Positions 1 to 12,062 are shown, counted from the stretch's first letter. The stretch: 41,423 nt of DNA from Smittium mucronatum (GCA_001953115.1 LSSL01007718.1:1-41423), one strand, 5' to 3'. Notes: generated by a model not told the origin, from the letters alone. Numbers and translations: made by a program.

Positions 1-2189
1 CCCTTCATATTTTATATGTAGCTATATAAATTTTAAATAAAATTTTCGTGAATTATAAATTAATTTAATTCCTATAAATATAAAAAATTATATCGAAAAC
101 TCGCTATATATAAAAATATATATTAGCATATAACTTTTTAAGGCTTTTTTTAAGTTAAAAAATTTATTCATATACACTAAAGGAATAATATTAAAACCTA
201 TTGAAATCAAATTTAATTCTTAACCATTAATTCTAAGAGTAAATAAAAATCATAAAAGGCAGCATATTTATATTATTAATAACCAAAATACCCTAGCAAA
301 TTTATGTATATATATATATACATATCCAGGAAATGGCTATTAAATGCCTTTTTTTGTGTATTTTCTGCTGTTTCATCTATAAAAATATCTCAAAAAAGAT
401 ATTAAAACTATCATTTATTCATCTATCTCTCCTCAATTTTCTATATTATAACGCTAAATCAAATACTCTATATATAAAAAGCCGAACTTTTTTTGAATAT
501 TAGTATTATTATTTGACCTCAAATAAAGGAACAACTATGATTGTGAATTTAAATACCTTGATAGCATAAAAACTATTAGTGTTTTTTCTAGTTTCTTAGC
601 TATCTCTGTATAAAAAATTGGTAATTTAATAATAAAAACTTAATTAAACATACCAATCCTTTTTTTTGTTAACAGATATTGCACTTTTTTTTATTAGATT
701 TTTTAAATTTTCTGATGTAAAACTTTTAATTTAGGTATAAAAAATTTGTTAAAATTAGGCTTACGGGCTGCAGCCATTTAACCAAAGAGAGCCATTTTTT
801 GACTACTTAATAAATTTATAATTTGATTTTATAACCTATAATTATAAAAATCACTCGTTGAAGCTTTGAAAGTAAGTTTTAAGGTAATATTTAGAAACTA
901 GAACTATTTGATTATAATTTTAGTAACACAAATTATTTTAGTAAAAAAACAAAAATTTTGTAAAAAAAACTTATTATAGTTCGAAGTTGATGATTCAATA
1001 AACTAAAATTGGTGTAAAACTTTATTAGAGTTAATATAAATAATAAAATTCAATAATTATCCGAAAAATAATTCGCTGAATTTTAGTGGTGTTTACTGCC
1101 AAAAATTGCAGGCTAAAATTAGGTTTATATTTTTTTTTCCAATTTTCGTATAATTTTCTAGAAAAGATTTTATATTAACCACAAATATTTTTTAAAAACA
1201 GTAAAGGGGTTTTTATTCTATAATTATTACAATATCTATTATTTTACACAGTTAAAATAAGTTTATTAACCACGAATGTTCAAAATCACTGAAATAAATA
1301 AATATCACAAATCATTAGGATCGAACTTACTCAAAAAAAAATCGAATTTAACTTCAATGAAGATTTTTTTAATATTCATAATATAAATATGCGTTTAGCC
1401 ATAATTATTTTTAATTCTTAAAAAATTAAGATTTTTTATGAAAAAAATACAGTAGAGTCTGTAATAAGTCTCTTCTCTAAAAAAATTCCAAAAAATTTTC
1501 TTATTGGTAGTTCAAAATTTTGAAAAAATATGCACATATTTTTCTGAAATTGATTTCAAAAATATCAAAAATATATTTTTTATATTAGAGATGAGTTAAA
1601 AATCAAATTCTAATAATAAAAATTTGGATGTAATCATAAATATATTAGTTATTTTATGATTTTTATTGTTATTAATACCTATAAAAAATCTGTAAAAAAT
1701 ATGCGAATATTTTTCTAGGTTCAACCCTAACTCAATAATTCATCTTTATAGCTTCAAACTGAGTTCAAGAATAAAATAAAAAAGATAGATGTGAATAATT
1801 GGTAGTTAGATTAAACAATATTAAATTTAACTAAACCTCATTGGAAATTGCTTAATTCCGAAAGAAGTAAAGTCCATGATATGATATAATACATTACTTA
1901 ACGTGGCTAATAATGGATTGAAATTGAATTAACTTAAATAAAATAAAATAAAATGTAAAAGATATGCGATATACGATGAATTATAGGTAACTAATATTCA
2001 AAAATTTAAGAAATTTTCTTATGTTTAAAATCACAATAAAGAAAATGAAGTCCTGTAAAAAAATGTTCGCTTTAGTATTGAAACATAACCCGATTTAACT
2101 AAATTAAGAAAAAAATACGCCATTTTAAATTAAATTTCAATATATGTGATGTCCAGTGAAAATGGAACTCTATAAAGATCGATTTTGAT

Positions 2190-2275
2190 ATTTAATTAGA
2201 TTGTTAACAAAAAAAATTAAATGTTTTAATTTAATTAAACGAGTATTCAATTTTTTTGTAAACAATCTAATTAAA
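2190..2275. repeat. Imperfect inverted repeat, 27-bp arms
   Basis: The arm around 2191-2217 (core AATTAGATTGTTAACAAAAA) is repeated in reverse complement around 2250-2275 (core GTAAACAATCTAATT), with about one mismatch and a spacer of roughly 33 nt. The transcript could fold into a long AU-rich hairpin. It may be a tiny palindromic element or a chance product of AT-rich sequence, but the non-A/T positions also match, which argues against pure chance. Confidence 0.5.
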
Positions 2276-4261
2276 AATAAGGAAATGATATATTAATATA
2301 TATTTATTAACTATTTTCGGCTAAATGTTCATGGAATTTTTTGTTAAAATTATCATTATTTCCTGAATTTGGTTTAGTTTTTTTAAAGTTTATAAAATAT
2401 TTTTGCAGTAAAATTTTACCATATTTTAATAACATTTGCTTAGATTTAAAAAAAAATGAAAAAAAAAAATTTATGCCATTTTTTAATTTTTGCAGAATAA
2501 TACGATTAAATTAAGTGTTTATATTGAGATGTTTTATATATAATGAAAAGGGATGATTTTTTTTTGAATTAGTAATCTAGTATGTTTAGTATACTTTTTA
2601 CCTTCAAATAAAAACCCAAATAAAAATTATTTTTGTACCAACAAACGTTATATTATATTTATGAAATTTTTTTAACCCTTAAAAATGTATCTATATTTTT
2701 TTCAACAGTATGAAATAAATTCATATTTTGAATGGTATTTTTTGAGTCTGCCAATACTCTAGTTTGTGTATTTAATAGATTTAATTATGTAAAAATATTT
2801 TTATATTTAATGTATTTAAAATTTGAATTAATAACCGGTGTTTATTTCCAATATAATAATTATTATTAAAATAGAATAAGGCGCGAAAAAAGTTAAATTA
2901 AGTAAATCTAAAATTTACATATTTTTTTTTTCCAATAATAAAATAAAAATCCCTAAATATTATTATTTTTACTTATATTTACTTTTAAGTTTTTCTTATA
3001 TTTTAATAACTGTCATTTAAAGGTTATATATTTCATTTACAAATGGTTTTCATTATTTGAGTTTTTTCTATTAAATTATGTTTCTATATTTTAAAAACAG
3101 TAAAAATTTATAAAGATTGTTATAAATTTTTTTGATAAGCTCTCATTTTATTATTTGTTAAATTTATATATAAGTGAGAATTTTTCAATGGCGACAAATT
3201 ATCTTTTAAAACAGAAAGTTTCTATGCAATCATCCGGAGTTATGAAAAAATTTAAAAAAAAATCTAAGGTGTAGTAGGTTAATTTTAATCGAAAATTGAA
3301 ATATATAGTTATTTAGTGGTATATAATGATTTTTTTATCTTTTAATATCGTATTTATATTCTCAAAAAAAGAAACCGTTTCTTTCTCTAAAAATTTTAAA
3401 AACGTTAAAAAATTTATTATTCAGTATAATATTTTTACCGAAAAGACGCAAAAATGCTTATTTTAATTTTATTTGAAATTTTAAAATATTTTCTATGTAA
3501 TTAAGACCTATAACTTAAGAATAAATCATTAATTTAAATTTTTATTTTTTGTAATAGTTTTTAAAATAACTTGAAAAGAAAAAAAGTTGAATTCTCGGTA
3601 TTTTTTTTCTTTTTTAAAAAACCACATAAAAAAATCATTTAATGTGAAAATGTAGTCAATGTGGTTAGTAAAAATAATTTTAATATATTTTTAAGTTTAA
3701 ACAAATAAATTAATAAAAAAATTTCACAGAAAAAGTAATAATCTTTTCAAATAGAAAATTCATGAATTTAGTGCTCCAATTTTTAAAGGAATCATCATGT
3801 TTCTCGATAAAGAAACGATCCTAAAAAAACTTACTCGGAGCTCACTTTTACTAGCCTTTGGTAAAATTTTAAAAATAAATGATAAAAATAAATTAAAATT
3901 CAATATTTAGATATTTATTATCTTAAAATTTCTAAACATACTTTTCTTTTTTTGAATTTTTTATTCTAAGTTATGAGATAAAATCTTTTCGAATTCTCAT
4001 TTTAAATTTTTTGAAAATTAAAAAGTACAATTATTTATCGAAAATATATTATAACATATTAATATTATCAAATAATATTAATGAGTAAAACGCTGAGTCA
4101 GAGGTTTATTACTATTTATATTAAAAACAATGTTATCAGGCAATTTTAATAATAAAAATTCAATATTTCTGCTTAATATCATACTTCTTTTAATTGTTTC
4201 GGATTTTTTTTCAAAATTTTATTTTTCATTAAAATGCATCAAAAAACACTCAAAACAGTTT

Positions 4262-4273
4262 GGGGGGGGGGGG
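4262..4273. repeat. G12 homopolymer
   Basis: Twelve consecutive G residues sit in sequence that is otherwise almost entirely A and T. Long G runs are rare in such a background and are also a common place for assembly or base-calling error. Confidence 0.9.
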
Positions 4274-5623
4274 TTTGTACAAAAGTAGCTTTATTTTTTG
4301 CGGTTTTAAAATATAATTGATTGAAGTTAAAAAGGCAAAATAAAAAAATAAAAAATAAAAGTCTTTTTTAAACTTAAATAATGCGAAATATGGATAGATT
4401 AAAATCCAAAAAATATTAATTTAGAGATTTCATCTTTAGTTCTTTGAAAAATTCGATTATTTTTTGTTTGTGAAATAATATATTTTTTTGGAAATTTTTT
4501 TTTTCTTAGCTAAAACCTAAATAAAAGCATCTGATTTTTTTTCTTTGAAAGATAATACTTAAGAGATTTTTTAGACGCCAATTCTAAAAAATAATTGTAT
4601 CAATAAAACTTTTTCCCATCAATTTAAGCAAATTTAAATTTTTGAAATAAAAAGTAACTTATCCGATTGCGGAATTTTTTTCTATTTTTACGGATTTTCA
4701 TATAATTTGTAGCGATTAACAGATATATTTAGAATTGCAGCTAAGTATCAACACATTGTCGCCTAGACGTCCTATATTTTTTATTTCTCCTAAAAATAAT
4801 TTATAAATAAATTTATATCCTTATAATACATATCTCATATTCAACAAGTGAACAAGTAAACCAGTGGATCTAATTTATTAAATTTATTGTATACTTAGTT
4901 AACCAGATTGATTCGATATGGAACTTTGTGAGCTGGTTAAAGTTAAATATTAATTTATATTAAATTATTATAGGATGACAGTAATGAGATCCTAATTATT
5001 AAGGGAATTGAATTATTGCTTTAATTAACTATATGCACTCACTAAACTTGCGTATTCACCATTAATTTTTGATTTTATGAATTCAATTTCACTATAAAAC
5101 TTTTTTTTTTCCAAAAAAAAGTCTCAATCAAAACTTGATTTCCTTAAAATGCTTTTAAATCTATTTAATATAAAATAGAGTGATCCAAACCAGAATAATT
5201 ATAAAAATATACGTTATTTTTATATTAATTGTATATTACCGACTTAATAAAGATATTTAAGTGATCCAGACAGAAAAAAATCCAGTCTTTAAACCGAATT
5301 CGAATTTGAATGTACCAATGTATATAACCTCTAAACATTCAGTGTCTAAAATCTGCTGGTTTTACCAAAGATAACATGAAATTTCTAAAACAAATAAACA
5401 ATTTTTTAAAATTGATCAAATAAAGAAAAGTATTCAAGTTCATGATAAACTTGAAACTCTTGAGAAGAAGAAGAAACTTGAATGGGTTAAATTAATATTT
5501 TCAAAGTTATGTTAATGGAAATAATTTTATTGGTAAATCTCATTCAAAAAAAAAGCCTAATATTTAAATATATTATATCCATATATTCGAGGCAAAAAAA
5601 AAAAGCATCGAGAGCCCTAATTA

Positions 5624-8316
5624 CTACTTACTGGATCTCTTATTGGACACTGTTTTTCCCAGGCCTTTATACTTTCTGGGATCGTTCTTGCTTAGCTTTG
5701 ACTTATCACGGACTCCATTACCACCCTCCCAATAGGCGCCAGAAGCCACACTTGTTTTACGATAAAATGAATTTCCACAGTTTACACATTTACCGGATAA
5801 CTCTGCTTTAGATATATTTTGTTCCTTTGAACAGAACCCACAGATCATAGACTTTGCAAGAACGTGTTCATGGGATTCCTTAATATCGTGGCACGTGTCA
5901 CAAGGGTACATATTGAAGCAACACGGAAATCTGAACCATCTAAAACTTTTGATATAATGCTTACAAGCTCCCTTCTGAGGAAGTGGAGAGCCAAGTGCAA
6001 ATCCTAGAGGTACACTAGATTTTGTTGGTTTCTTGGACGTTTTGGTTAATTTGGTAGTACCAAGCTGCAATCCGGGAACGAGTTTAACAAAAGAAACATC
6101 AGATATATATATTGACATTTTGGAATGACAAATACGGCAATTTACTTGGTTTTTTGTACCACATGCAATCTCAAAAATGTTCTTGTTTGTATAATTTTGT
6201 GGTTCTAATAAATTGCTTTTGTCCAAATCATTTTTTTCATTAGAGCAGACATCACATACAAGATTATAGTTGCTAGGTCTCAAGTCAACTGGTATTCCGT
6301 TTCTGGTGTCTAAAAATCCAAGAGAACGGGAATTTTGGTGAATCCAACCGCTCCTTAGCCTCATATCCACCACTTCTCCGCAGTTAGGACAGCTTTTGGA
6401 GGCTTGGTTATCTTTATCACTGCTGGTGGTAGGATTCAAGTCAAAGTCAAAGTTGTTTTTGCATTTATTACATTTAATAACCAGTTTGAGCAATTTACAA
6501 GTCATTAATTGAATTTCGTCCAATTCGACAACTCCAAATTTTAGTTCAATTCCTTTACGCTGGGGCCAAATTTGAGAATTTTTAGTGGACTCCAGACTAT
6601 CACTCGGGTTAATAGTTTCAGATTTTTTATCATCTGTTAAAACCTGATCGGAACTATTGTGTTTATCGTTCAACAATTCCATGAAATTGATATCTAGCCA
6701 ATTAATCAACCCTAACAGAGTAGCCTGAGAGGTAATTGCATTCAACTGAAACGTCGCTTCTAGATTTTTAAAGGACTCGAGGTTGTTTACTGCCCATGAA
6801 GACCGCTTTCCAGTTTTTGATTGAATTGAATCAGCCTTTATTTTAATCGAAGGAACCCCATTGAGGAGATTGGGCTCAGCACGAGAAGGATGTAGTTTGA
6901 AACTGGGGTAAACGTCAGGAATTTTCAATTCTAAAGGAATTGAAAACAGATCGACATTGATTGAGGTGTCGGACAGCTCTAGGTTAAGCTTAACAATACT
7001 TGATGCTCCATCTCTAATATAAAAACCCAATGGTTATTGATGTTTCTAATAGAGAATGAGAAAAATATGAAGTTTTATATTACCTTGATAAGATGAAACT
7101 GGATGGGAATCTTTTCTCTAGCTGACCGATCTCTATATTCCTAGATAGTTCCAATTTTTGGATATTCGACAAGTTCTGAGAATGTTTTAAGGTTTTGGCC
7201 AAAGGTTTTTGAACTGGCATCCTCAAACTCGGAGATAAATCTTGGGCTGAATCTTTATAAAAAAACAGTGGATTAGTAATGATAATGGTCAGTTTCAAAG
7301 AGAAATAATAAGCTTACCATTGTTGATCAATTGAGCTTCATTAGACTGAAAACTAACAAACTTAAGAGTGGAAGCAGGTTTCAGATTAAAGATTGATTCG
7401 AGGTTTTTCCCCAGCCATTCGAGTAACGAACTTATGGTTGGAGAATTATCGGGATTTTCAGAATAAGATTTGAGGACGAAATCTTCAAATTTAGATTCCA
7501 AATTCGTTTTAATGCCTACTGGTATATCCGAATTTGAAACGTGAATTTCCACAGGGGATTTATTTTCCAAAACAGCCGGGTAATTATTTGAAATAACTAG
7601 GGCAAATCTCAATTCTTCAATTTCATATGGAAAATCGTCATCAAAAGGCTTTAGGGCAACTGCCAAGGCCATCTCTTCATCGTTTATTCTATGGACACAC
7701 AATGTTATGTAAGATACAATAAAGCGGGTTACTTGAAACTAAAAAACAAAATCACTTACTCAATGATTTTTGAGGTCCAATTGGAGGATTTCAGAAGCTC
7801 TTGAACATGGCTTTGTCTTATCAGTTTATTCTTTTGCTCTGTGGTTACTTTTGAAGGAATTCTGGGATTAATCGAAGGTTTGCTGCCTTTGGAAGCAAAA
7901 CTTGTAGATATTTTCGTGGTCCTTCTTTTATCACCATTAATATGAGATTTAAAGGTACTTTGTAGAGGCTTATCGGCTGAGCTAAGAGAGATTGGGTTTG
8001 AATTATTATTTGGTGCTTTATTTTTTAAAGGAATTTTTTTAGTTTCAGAAGTGTCTTCTGAAGAATTATGGCTCCTACGCGAAGGCCTAGAGGATTTTAC
8101 TGTTGAGTTGATGGAATCCTGAGAATTAGAGTAATCCTTTACACGATCAAATTTTCTACTCCTCGGGACTCTTTTGTTTTTAGCAGCCGGAATATTATCA
8201 CTTAAATTTTGAGTATATAGCGTGTGGTTCTGTACCTGAGTGGGGATATCTGGCTCTGGAAGTTGGTTTTTAAGAGGTATAGTTATTGGTTTTGGGCTAC
8301 TGTCTAAAGATACCAT
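5624..8316 (-). CDS. CHY zinc-finger protein, UPF0652-like, with two RWD-like regions
   Basis: Four exons: 8316-7760, 7688-7318, 7252-7084 and 7013-5624. The introns of 71, 65 and 70 nt begin GTAAGT, GTAAGC and GTAATA and end in AG. Intron 2 has a TACTAAT-like branch site. Every junction keeps frame and the total is 2487 nt, or 828 residues plus stop. Residues 1-175 are a basic Ser/Lys/Pro-rich disordered tail. Residues about 190-290 look RWD-like (FPYEIEELRFALVISNNYP, then LLEWLGKNLESIF), and 372-480 repeat that pattern (LELKIPDVYP, then LLGLINWLDINF). CxxC pairs follow at 547/550, 574/577, 619/622 and 658/661. The C-terminal CHY-type finger starts at C716-K-H718-Y719 and has further ligand candidates at C730, C731, C737, C740, H741, H747, H749, C757, C760, C775 and C778. 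The fungal UPF0652 family carries this CHY finger. CHY fingers also occur in RING-type ubiquitin ligases, but I see no RING here, so ligase activity is not supported. The RWD assignment is my inference from pattern. Confidence 0.88.
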
Positions 8317-10125
8317 TACTTTTAATAAAACTAACTGTTCGAATTTTTGAAGGAAAGTTGGATTTTATTAATATTAGAGTCTGGGGTTATAAAGCTCATT
8401 TTGAAGTCATTTTTCATTTGTAGAGTACACTCTCAATTTTTCAGGCTGTGTAGGAAGTGGATGAAAACATCAGCACTTTTTGCAATAAAATAACGAAATT
8501 TTATTGGTAGTTAACATAATTCTGCTGCGGAAAAATCTTAAAACTTTTATTAAATAAATTTCATATTGAGTTAGCTCTAAGAGGGTTCACCAATCAACAT
8601 TTGGTAAACTATATTTATAAATCATTATTATAGAATTTATTGGTGGAAATCAAGAACCAATGAGTGTCAATAAGTAGGTGCCACCATGAATCCGAATGAC
8701 TCTTATTTTGAGTTTGATTAGAATGCATAATTTCTGTTTCTTTATATTGATGTGAATGAGGGTTTTTGGGAAAGAAAAATTTCGCTACAAGTTTGGCACA
8801 ATTGATTAAAGAGAGTGGCTACGAGATTTATTGCTAATTTATTTTCCAAAAAGCGGTTAGAGTTCAGAAGACTACTTTAATTTGCATATAAAGGTAGCTA
8901 TGATGTCATTTTGCTCATTATTCATAGTATTTATATACCTACACAGAAATACTGGCCCTCCGCACAGCATGAGCACATTAAATATTGGTTACTTTTTAAA
9001 TTGAAGACATTCTTCTAAAATATAACAAATGAAAAAAGGAACAAGATTGATAAATCAACACTGAAGATGGGCCTCTTCATTAATGATGTCTTTTTTTAAA
9101 ATCGGAGGGTAATTAAAGTTTGGTGGCGTGAATTTTAGAGCATTTTTTTTTACAGGAGATTTTGAATTTTAGAGCCTTTAGGCTTCAACACAAAATTACA
9201 TTATTGAACTATGAGAATTGCCATTCAATCATAATTCTATTGATAGTAGTAGTAGTACCATATTGATAAAAAGGGTGGTTAAACGAAGGTTAATAAAAGA
9301 GTGTTTGTAGTTTAATTCAGGCAAAATGTTTATTCCTTCTTTGTAAATAAAAAAAACCTATTTAATGTATATTTAGTCGACTGAAGAATATAGATTTTAA
9401 ACCCTTCTATTGATTAAAATGTAAAATAAAAGTTGAGTGTTACATTTTCAAGAGTTCTAAAGAGTTATGTGATGTTCAAAATATATTATAACTCTTTACC
9501 AAAAATTACCAGAAAATCCAAATCGAATCAAGTCGCAAATATTTTAATTATCTGATCCATCAGACCTTTATAAGATAAACTGATGTTGATTTCCGATTTA
9601 TCACGCTCTTTAAAATTAACACGTATTTCCAATATTAGAAAGAAAATACATCCATAAATTTCTAATATACTTTTACGAATTTGTTAACTAAAAACAGAAC
9701 AAAAGTTAACAATCAAACTGCCACACTGTTGTACCCAGGGCTGATAAAATTGTTAAACAAATTAATAATTAAATTTATGAAATTTTGTTTGATTTAACAA
9801 ACGATGACGTTGTAAAATCATGAAGTTTATTCAATAAACCAAAACCCTCAAAGATGTGGCAGTAAAAGATTTGAAAGAAAAAAAAATTCTATTCGATTTA
9901 GTTTTTTATTTTGATTTAATTTTTGGCGCAAAAACATAATTTTTACATTTTAACTTAGTTACATACAGATTTACAAATAATAAAAGACCAAATCATTTAA
10001 CGAAAAAACATAATTTTTAGATTAAAATCTTCTACAAACTTGATTGTATTTTGATGTGATATGAAAATAAAAGTTTAATGACATATGATTCGGAAAAAGT
10101 GATTGATAGAAATTATTATTCCCTT
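8317..10125. other. Intergenic region between CHY gene and coiled-coil gene
   Basis: This holds the promoter and 5' leader of the minus-strand CHY gene on its left and the 3' end of the coiled-coil gene on its right. The ATG at 8316 is the first in-frame start of the first exon. A good Kozak context (GCCACCATG, ATG at 8686) opens an 11-codon plus-strand frame that stops at once, and I could not extend it by a convincing splice donor. Around 8.75-8.9 kb the sequence is a little less AT-rich and has short open stretches in two plus frames. I do not call a gene there. Confidence 0.5.
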
Positions 10126-11070
10126 TTACTTTCGAACAGGAGCCTTTTTATTCTGCGCAGGTTTGCTTTGAGATTGGGGCTTTCTTGGTGGATTTTTCTT
10201 GGCAGGATCGCCCTTAGGTGATTTCTCACTGGTTGGCTTATTTTGTTTAATACCACTTTGGGTGGGTGTTTTATGAGACTGGTCGACTCGAATGGGGAGA
10301 CCGTTCTGCCGAATTGGAGTCTTAGTGTCTTTCAGTTGTTTTCCAAAAGTTGTTTTTTGATTGGATGTAACGCTGCAAGTATTTTCTGTTTTCGGCTTCG
10401 AGGATATCGCTGGATTCTTTGGTTTGGGGAATTTTTCTCTCGATTTACTGATATACTTTTTTGGAGGGTGGTTTTTAGAACCGCTCTTGGAATCCTCTAT
10501 TGCCTTGATAATCTTTTTGTTGGAGTTTGTAGGATTAACTCCAAGAAGTTTAGTAAAAGTTTTGGGATTTCCATTGGTGATATAAAAATTATTAACAACA
10601 GGCTGATTCTTAATAGTAGACTCCGGAATCGAGTTTTTTATATATTTTTCCAAAATATTTTTTCCTTCATCGAGCTTCTTTCTAATTTCAGTATTTTCCT
10701 TCTGATATTGTAGCTGATTGTTAGAAATAAGTTTTCTCAATTCCTGCTTCTCTCTATACATGTCTTGATTGAAGTTTTCAAACCTTCTATTGATATAATA
10801 ATTACAAGATTCTTGTTCGGAGATTCTCTGTCTGTATAAAATGCTATCCAGTTCTTTTTTTGCCTGAATGGATTGTATTCTGTAATTTTCAAGAGAATTA
10901 TTCTTGGTAACGGTCATTAGTTCTTCATATTTAGAATTGCTCTGCTCCAAAATATGTTTTAAATCATTTAATTCTCGATCCTTTCTCTCCAATTCCATCA
11001 ACAAGGCCCTTGTATCCAACCCCTTTGTACTCTCGGCCTCAATATGAGGGTCAATTCGATCAAAAGCCAT
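10126..11070 (-). CDS. Coiled-coil protein with basic Pro/Lys-rich C-terminal tail
   Basis: A single uninterrupted frame of 314 codons starts at ATG 11070 in good context (ACAAAATGG). I do not recognise a family. Residues about 20-145 are rich in Glu, Lys, Gln and Leu with heptad-like spacing (LLMELERKDRELNDLKHILE onward), which predicts a coiled coil. Residues about 150-185 form a short non-coiled linker containing the stretch VVNNFYITNGNPKTFTKLLG. Residues 190-314 are basic and low in complexity, full of Lys, Pro, Ser and Gln, and likely disordered. There is no signal peptide or membrane segment. The layout resembles cytoskeletal, spindle-pole or scaffold proteins, but that is only architecture. 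An antisense frame of 156 codons lies inside it and looks like a shadow. A GTAAAA sequence overlaps the stop codon, so a further 3' exon is possible but not needed. Confidence 0.75.
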   Translation of the reverse strand: MAFDRIDPHIEAESTKGLDTRALLMELERKDRELNDLKHILEQSNSKYEELMTVTKNNSLENYRIQSIQAKKELDSILYRQRISEQESCNYYINRRFENFNQDMYREKQELRKLISNNQLQYQKENTEIRKKLDEGKNILEKYIKNSIPESTIKNQPVVNNFYITNGNPKTFTKLLGVNPTNSNKKIIKAIEDSKSGSKNHPPKKYISKSREKFPKPKNPAISSKPKTENTCSVTSNQKTTFGKQLKDTKTPIRQNGLPIRVDQSHKTPTQSGIKQNKPTSEKSPKGDPAKKNPPRKPQSQSKPAQNKKAPVRK

Positions 11071-11455
11071 TTTGTGAGCTTTAGATATCAGTAAAAAATC
11101 TTTAGTGTTGAATCCTCGTCACTATCACTATAAATGATTTTGATAAAAAATAGAGAATCCCACCATTTATGATGAAACTAGTATGTGTGTTAGATTTTTG
11201 TTTCATCTATCTCTTCAGCATAAATTTAATACAAATAAATTTAGCCTATCATTAATGGGAAATTCTTGAAATCACGCAGATGTAATGCATGTAGATGCTT
11301 CGCTACTCAATTAAAATACCATCATATAATTGAATCCTTTTTTCTTTTTTTTGTATCACAGAATTTTATTGTAAGATAACGTCATTAAAAACTATACTAG
11401 AAAAATATGAAAAAGAGAAAAATATTTATAGAAAAGACTACTATCTTAGCTAAAA
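11071..11455. promoter_or_regulatory. Upstream region of coiled-coil gene and of the candidate RNA
   Basis: This 385-bp AT-rich gap lies between the start codon of the minus-strand coiled-coil gene and the GC-richer structured segment. It should hold the gene's promoter on the minus strand. A TATA-like stretch (ATTTATAGAAAA, about 11424-11435) sits roughly 25-35 nt before the first hairpin of the structured segment and could serve plus-strand transcription. No experimentally known element is recognisable. Confidence 0.35.
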
Positions 11456-12062
11456 CAAGCTCCTCTGCCGGACTACCGGCTGCATATCTACGGGATAAGG
11501 GTGCAACCTACCACCCGAAAGACCCCCCTTGGCTTTGCTTCAAGTAGGCTGGATGACTGAGGTTACTTGCAGTCAAGAATTAAGCTCTTTGTCAACGAAC
11601 AATAGTTCGTTGAAGCTATTGAGCTCCTGGTCAGAGCCTACTTCTAACAGGATTAATAAAATTAGGCTCCTACCCAAACGTGGGATTGATCGACATGGCT
11701 TTCCTACAAATAGCTGTTAGACGCTGAGATCCGTCTGACTGTCGAACGCTGGACTTGTGCACTAGACTGTGTCTCAGCTGTGCTAAACTTTCGGTTCCTT
11801 CTGTTTCGAGATGGTCCTCCTCTGGAATCGCTGTCCTCCGAATCGCTGTGCGCTGTCTTCACTATTCCCAACCAAGAATAGTACAACACTGTGGGAAATT
11901 TTAGTTTATTGTATTTCGAAACGTACACTATTAAGCCCCTAAACCACGGCAAGGTATTTCACTCTTAGGAGCCCCCATATGACTTAAGTCCACAGTTTCA
12001 AACAAGTTCATGATTCGGACTTAAGACAGTTCCTACTGTATCTGCAGTCAACATGATTTTTT
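11456..12062 (+). ncRNA. Candidate structured non-coding RNA gene, class unknown
   Basis: The G+C content rises sharply here and falls again at both edges, yet no frame exceeds 82 codons. Many perfect short inverted repeats occur in series: GCCGG/CCGGC (11467-11480), GGGTG/CACCC (11499-11516), AAGTAGGCT (11542-11550) with AGCCTACTT (11635-11643), enclosing GACTG/CAGTC (11555-11574) and TCAACGAAC/GTTCGTTGA with loop AATA (11592-11613). Then come CCCA/TGGG (11673-11684), AGACG/CGTCT (11719-11736), ACTATTC/GAATAGT (11861-11882), CTTAAGTCC (11983-11991) with GGACTTAAG (12017-12025), and ACAGT/ACTGT (12026-12039). Six T residues at 12057-12062 would end RNA polymerase III transcription on the plus strand, which is why I chose that strand; a T4 run near 11897 is a weaker internal stop. 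I could not match RNase P, MRP, SRP, snRNA, tRNA, rRNA, telomerase template or group I/II intron motifs. A solo LTR read on the minus strand (TGTTGACTGCAG start) is an alternative, but I found no target duplication. Confidence 0.42.

Larger units (their letters stand above)
1..5623. other. AT-rich gene-free stretch
   Basis: I see no coding region, tRNA or rRNA here. The sequence is dominated by A and T homopolymer runs, and the few open frames are short and of random composition. It holds a 27-bp imperfect inverted repeat near 2.2 kb and a 12-base G run near 4.26 kb, listed separately. The last few hundred bases lie beyond the stop codon of the minus-strand CHY zinc-finger gene and must include its 3' untranslated region, but I cannot place a polyadenylation site with confidence. 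Confidence 0.7.

Noticed and set aside
5509..5811. 100-codon plus-strand frame
   Set aside because: Its second half is antisense to the zinc-finger coding end and the rest is AT-rich filler.
8686..8721. ATG in ideal Kozak context opening an 11-codon frame
   Set aside because: It stops after 11 codons and I found no convincing donor to join it to further coding sequence.
10243..10713. 156-codon plus-strand frame (with a 74-codon frame inside)
   Set aside because: It is antisense to the coiled-coil gene, rich in Phe, Leu and Cys as expected of a reverse reading of Lys/Glu/Gln codons, and has no motif.
11510..11530. GAAAGACCCCCC as a possible RNase MRP/P conserved region I
   Set aside because: The pairing partner expected near the 3' end (a G-rich region V) is absent on the same strand; the only similar block there is also C-rich.
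11704..11952. 82-codon minus frame with a Ser/Arg-rich stretch inside the GC-rich island
   Set aside because: It crosses several strong inverted repeats, has no homology I recognise and no splice partner; the Ser/Arg bias follows from the local base composition.
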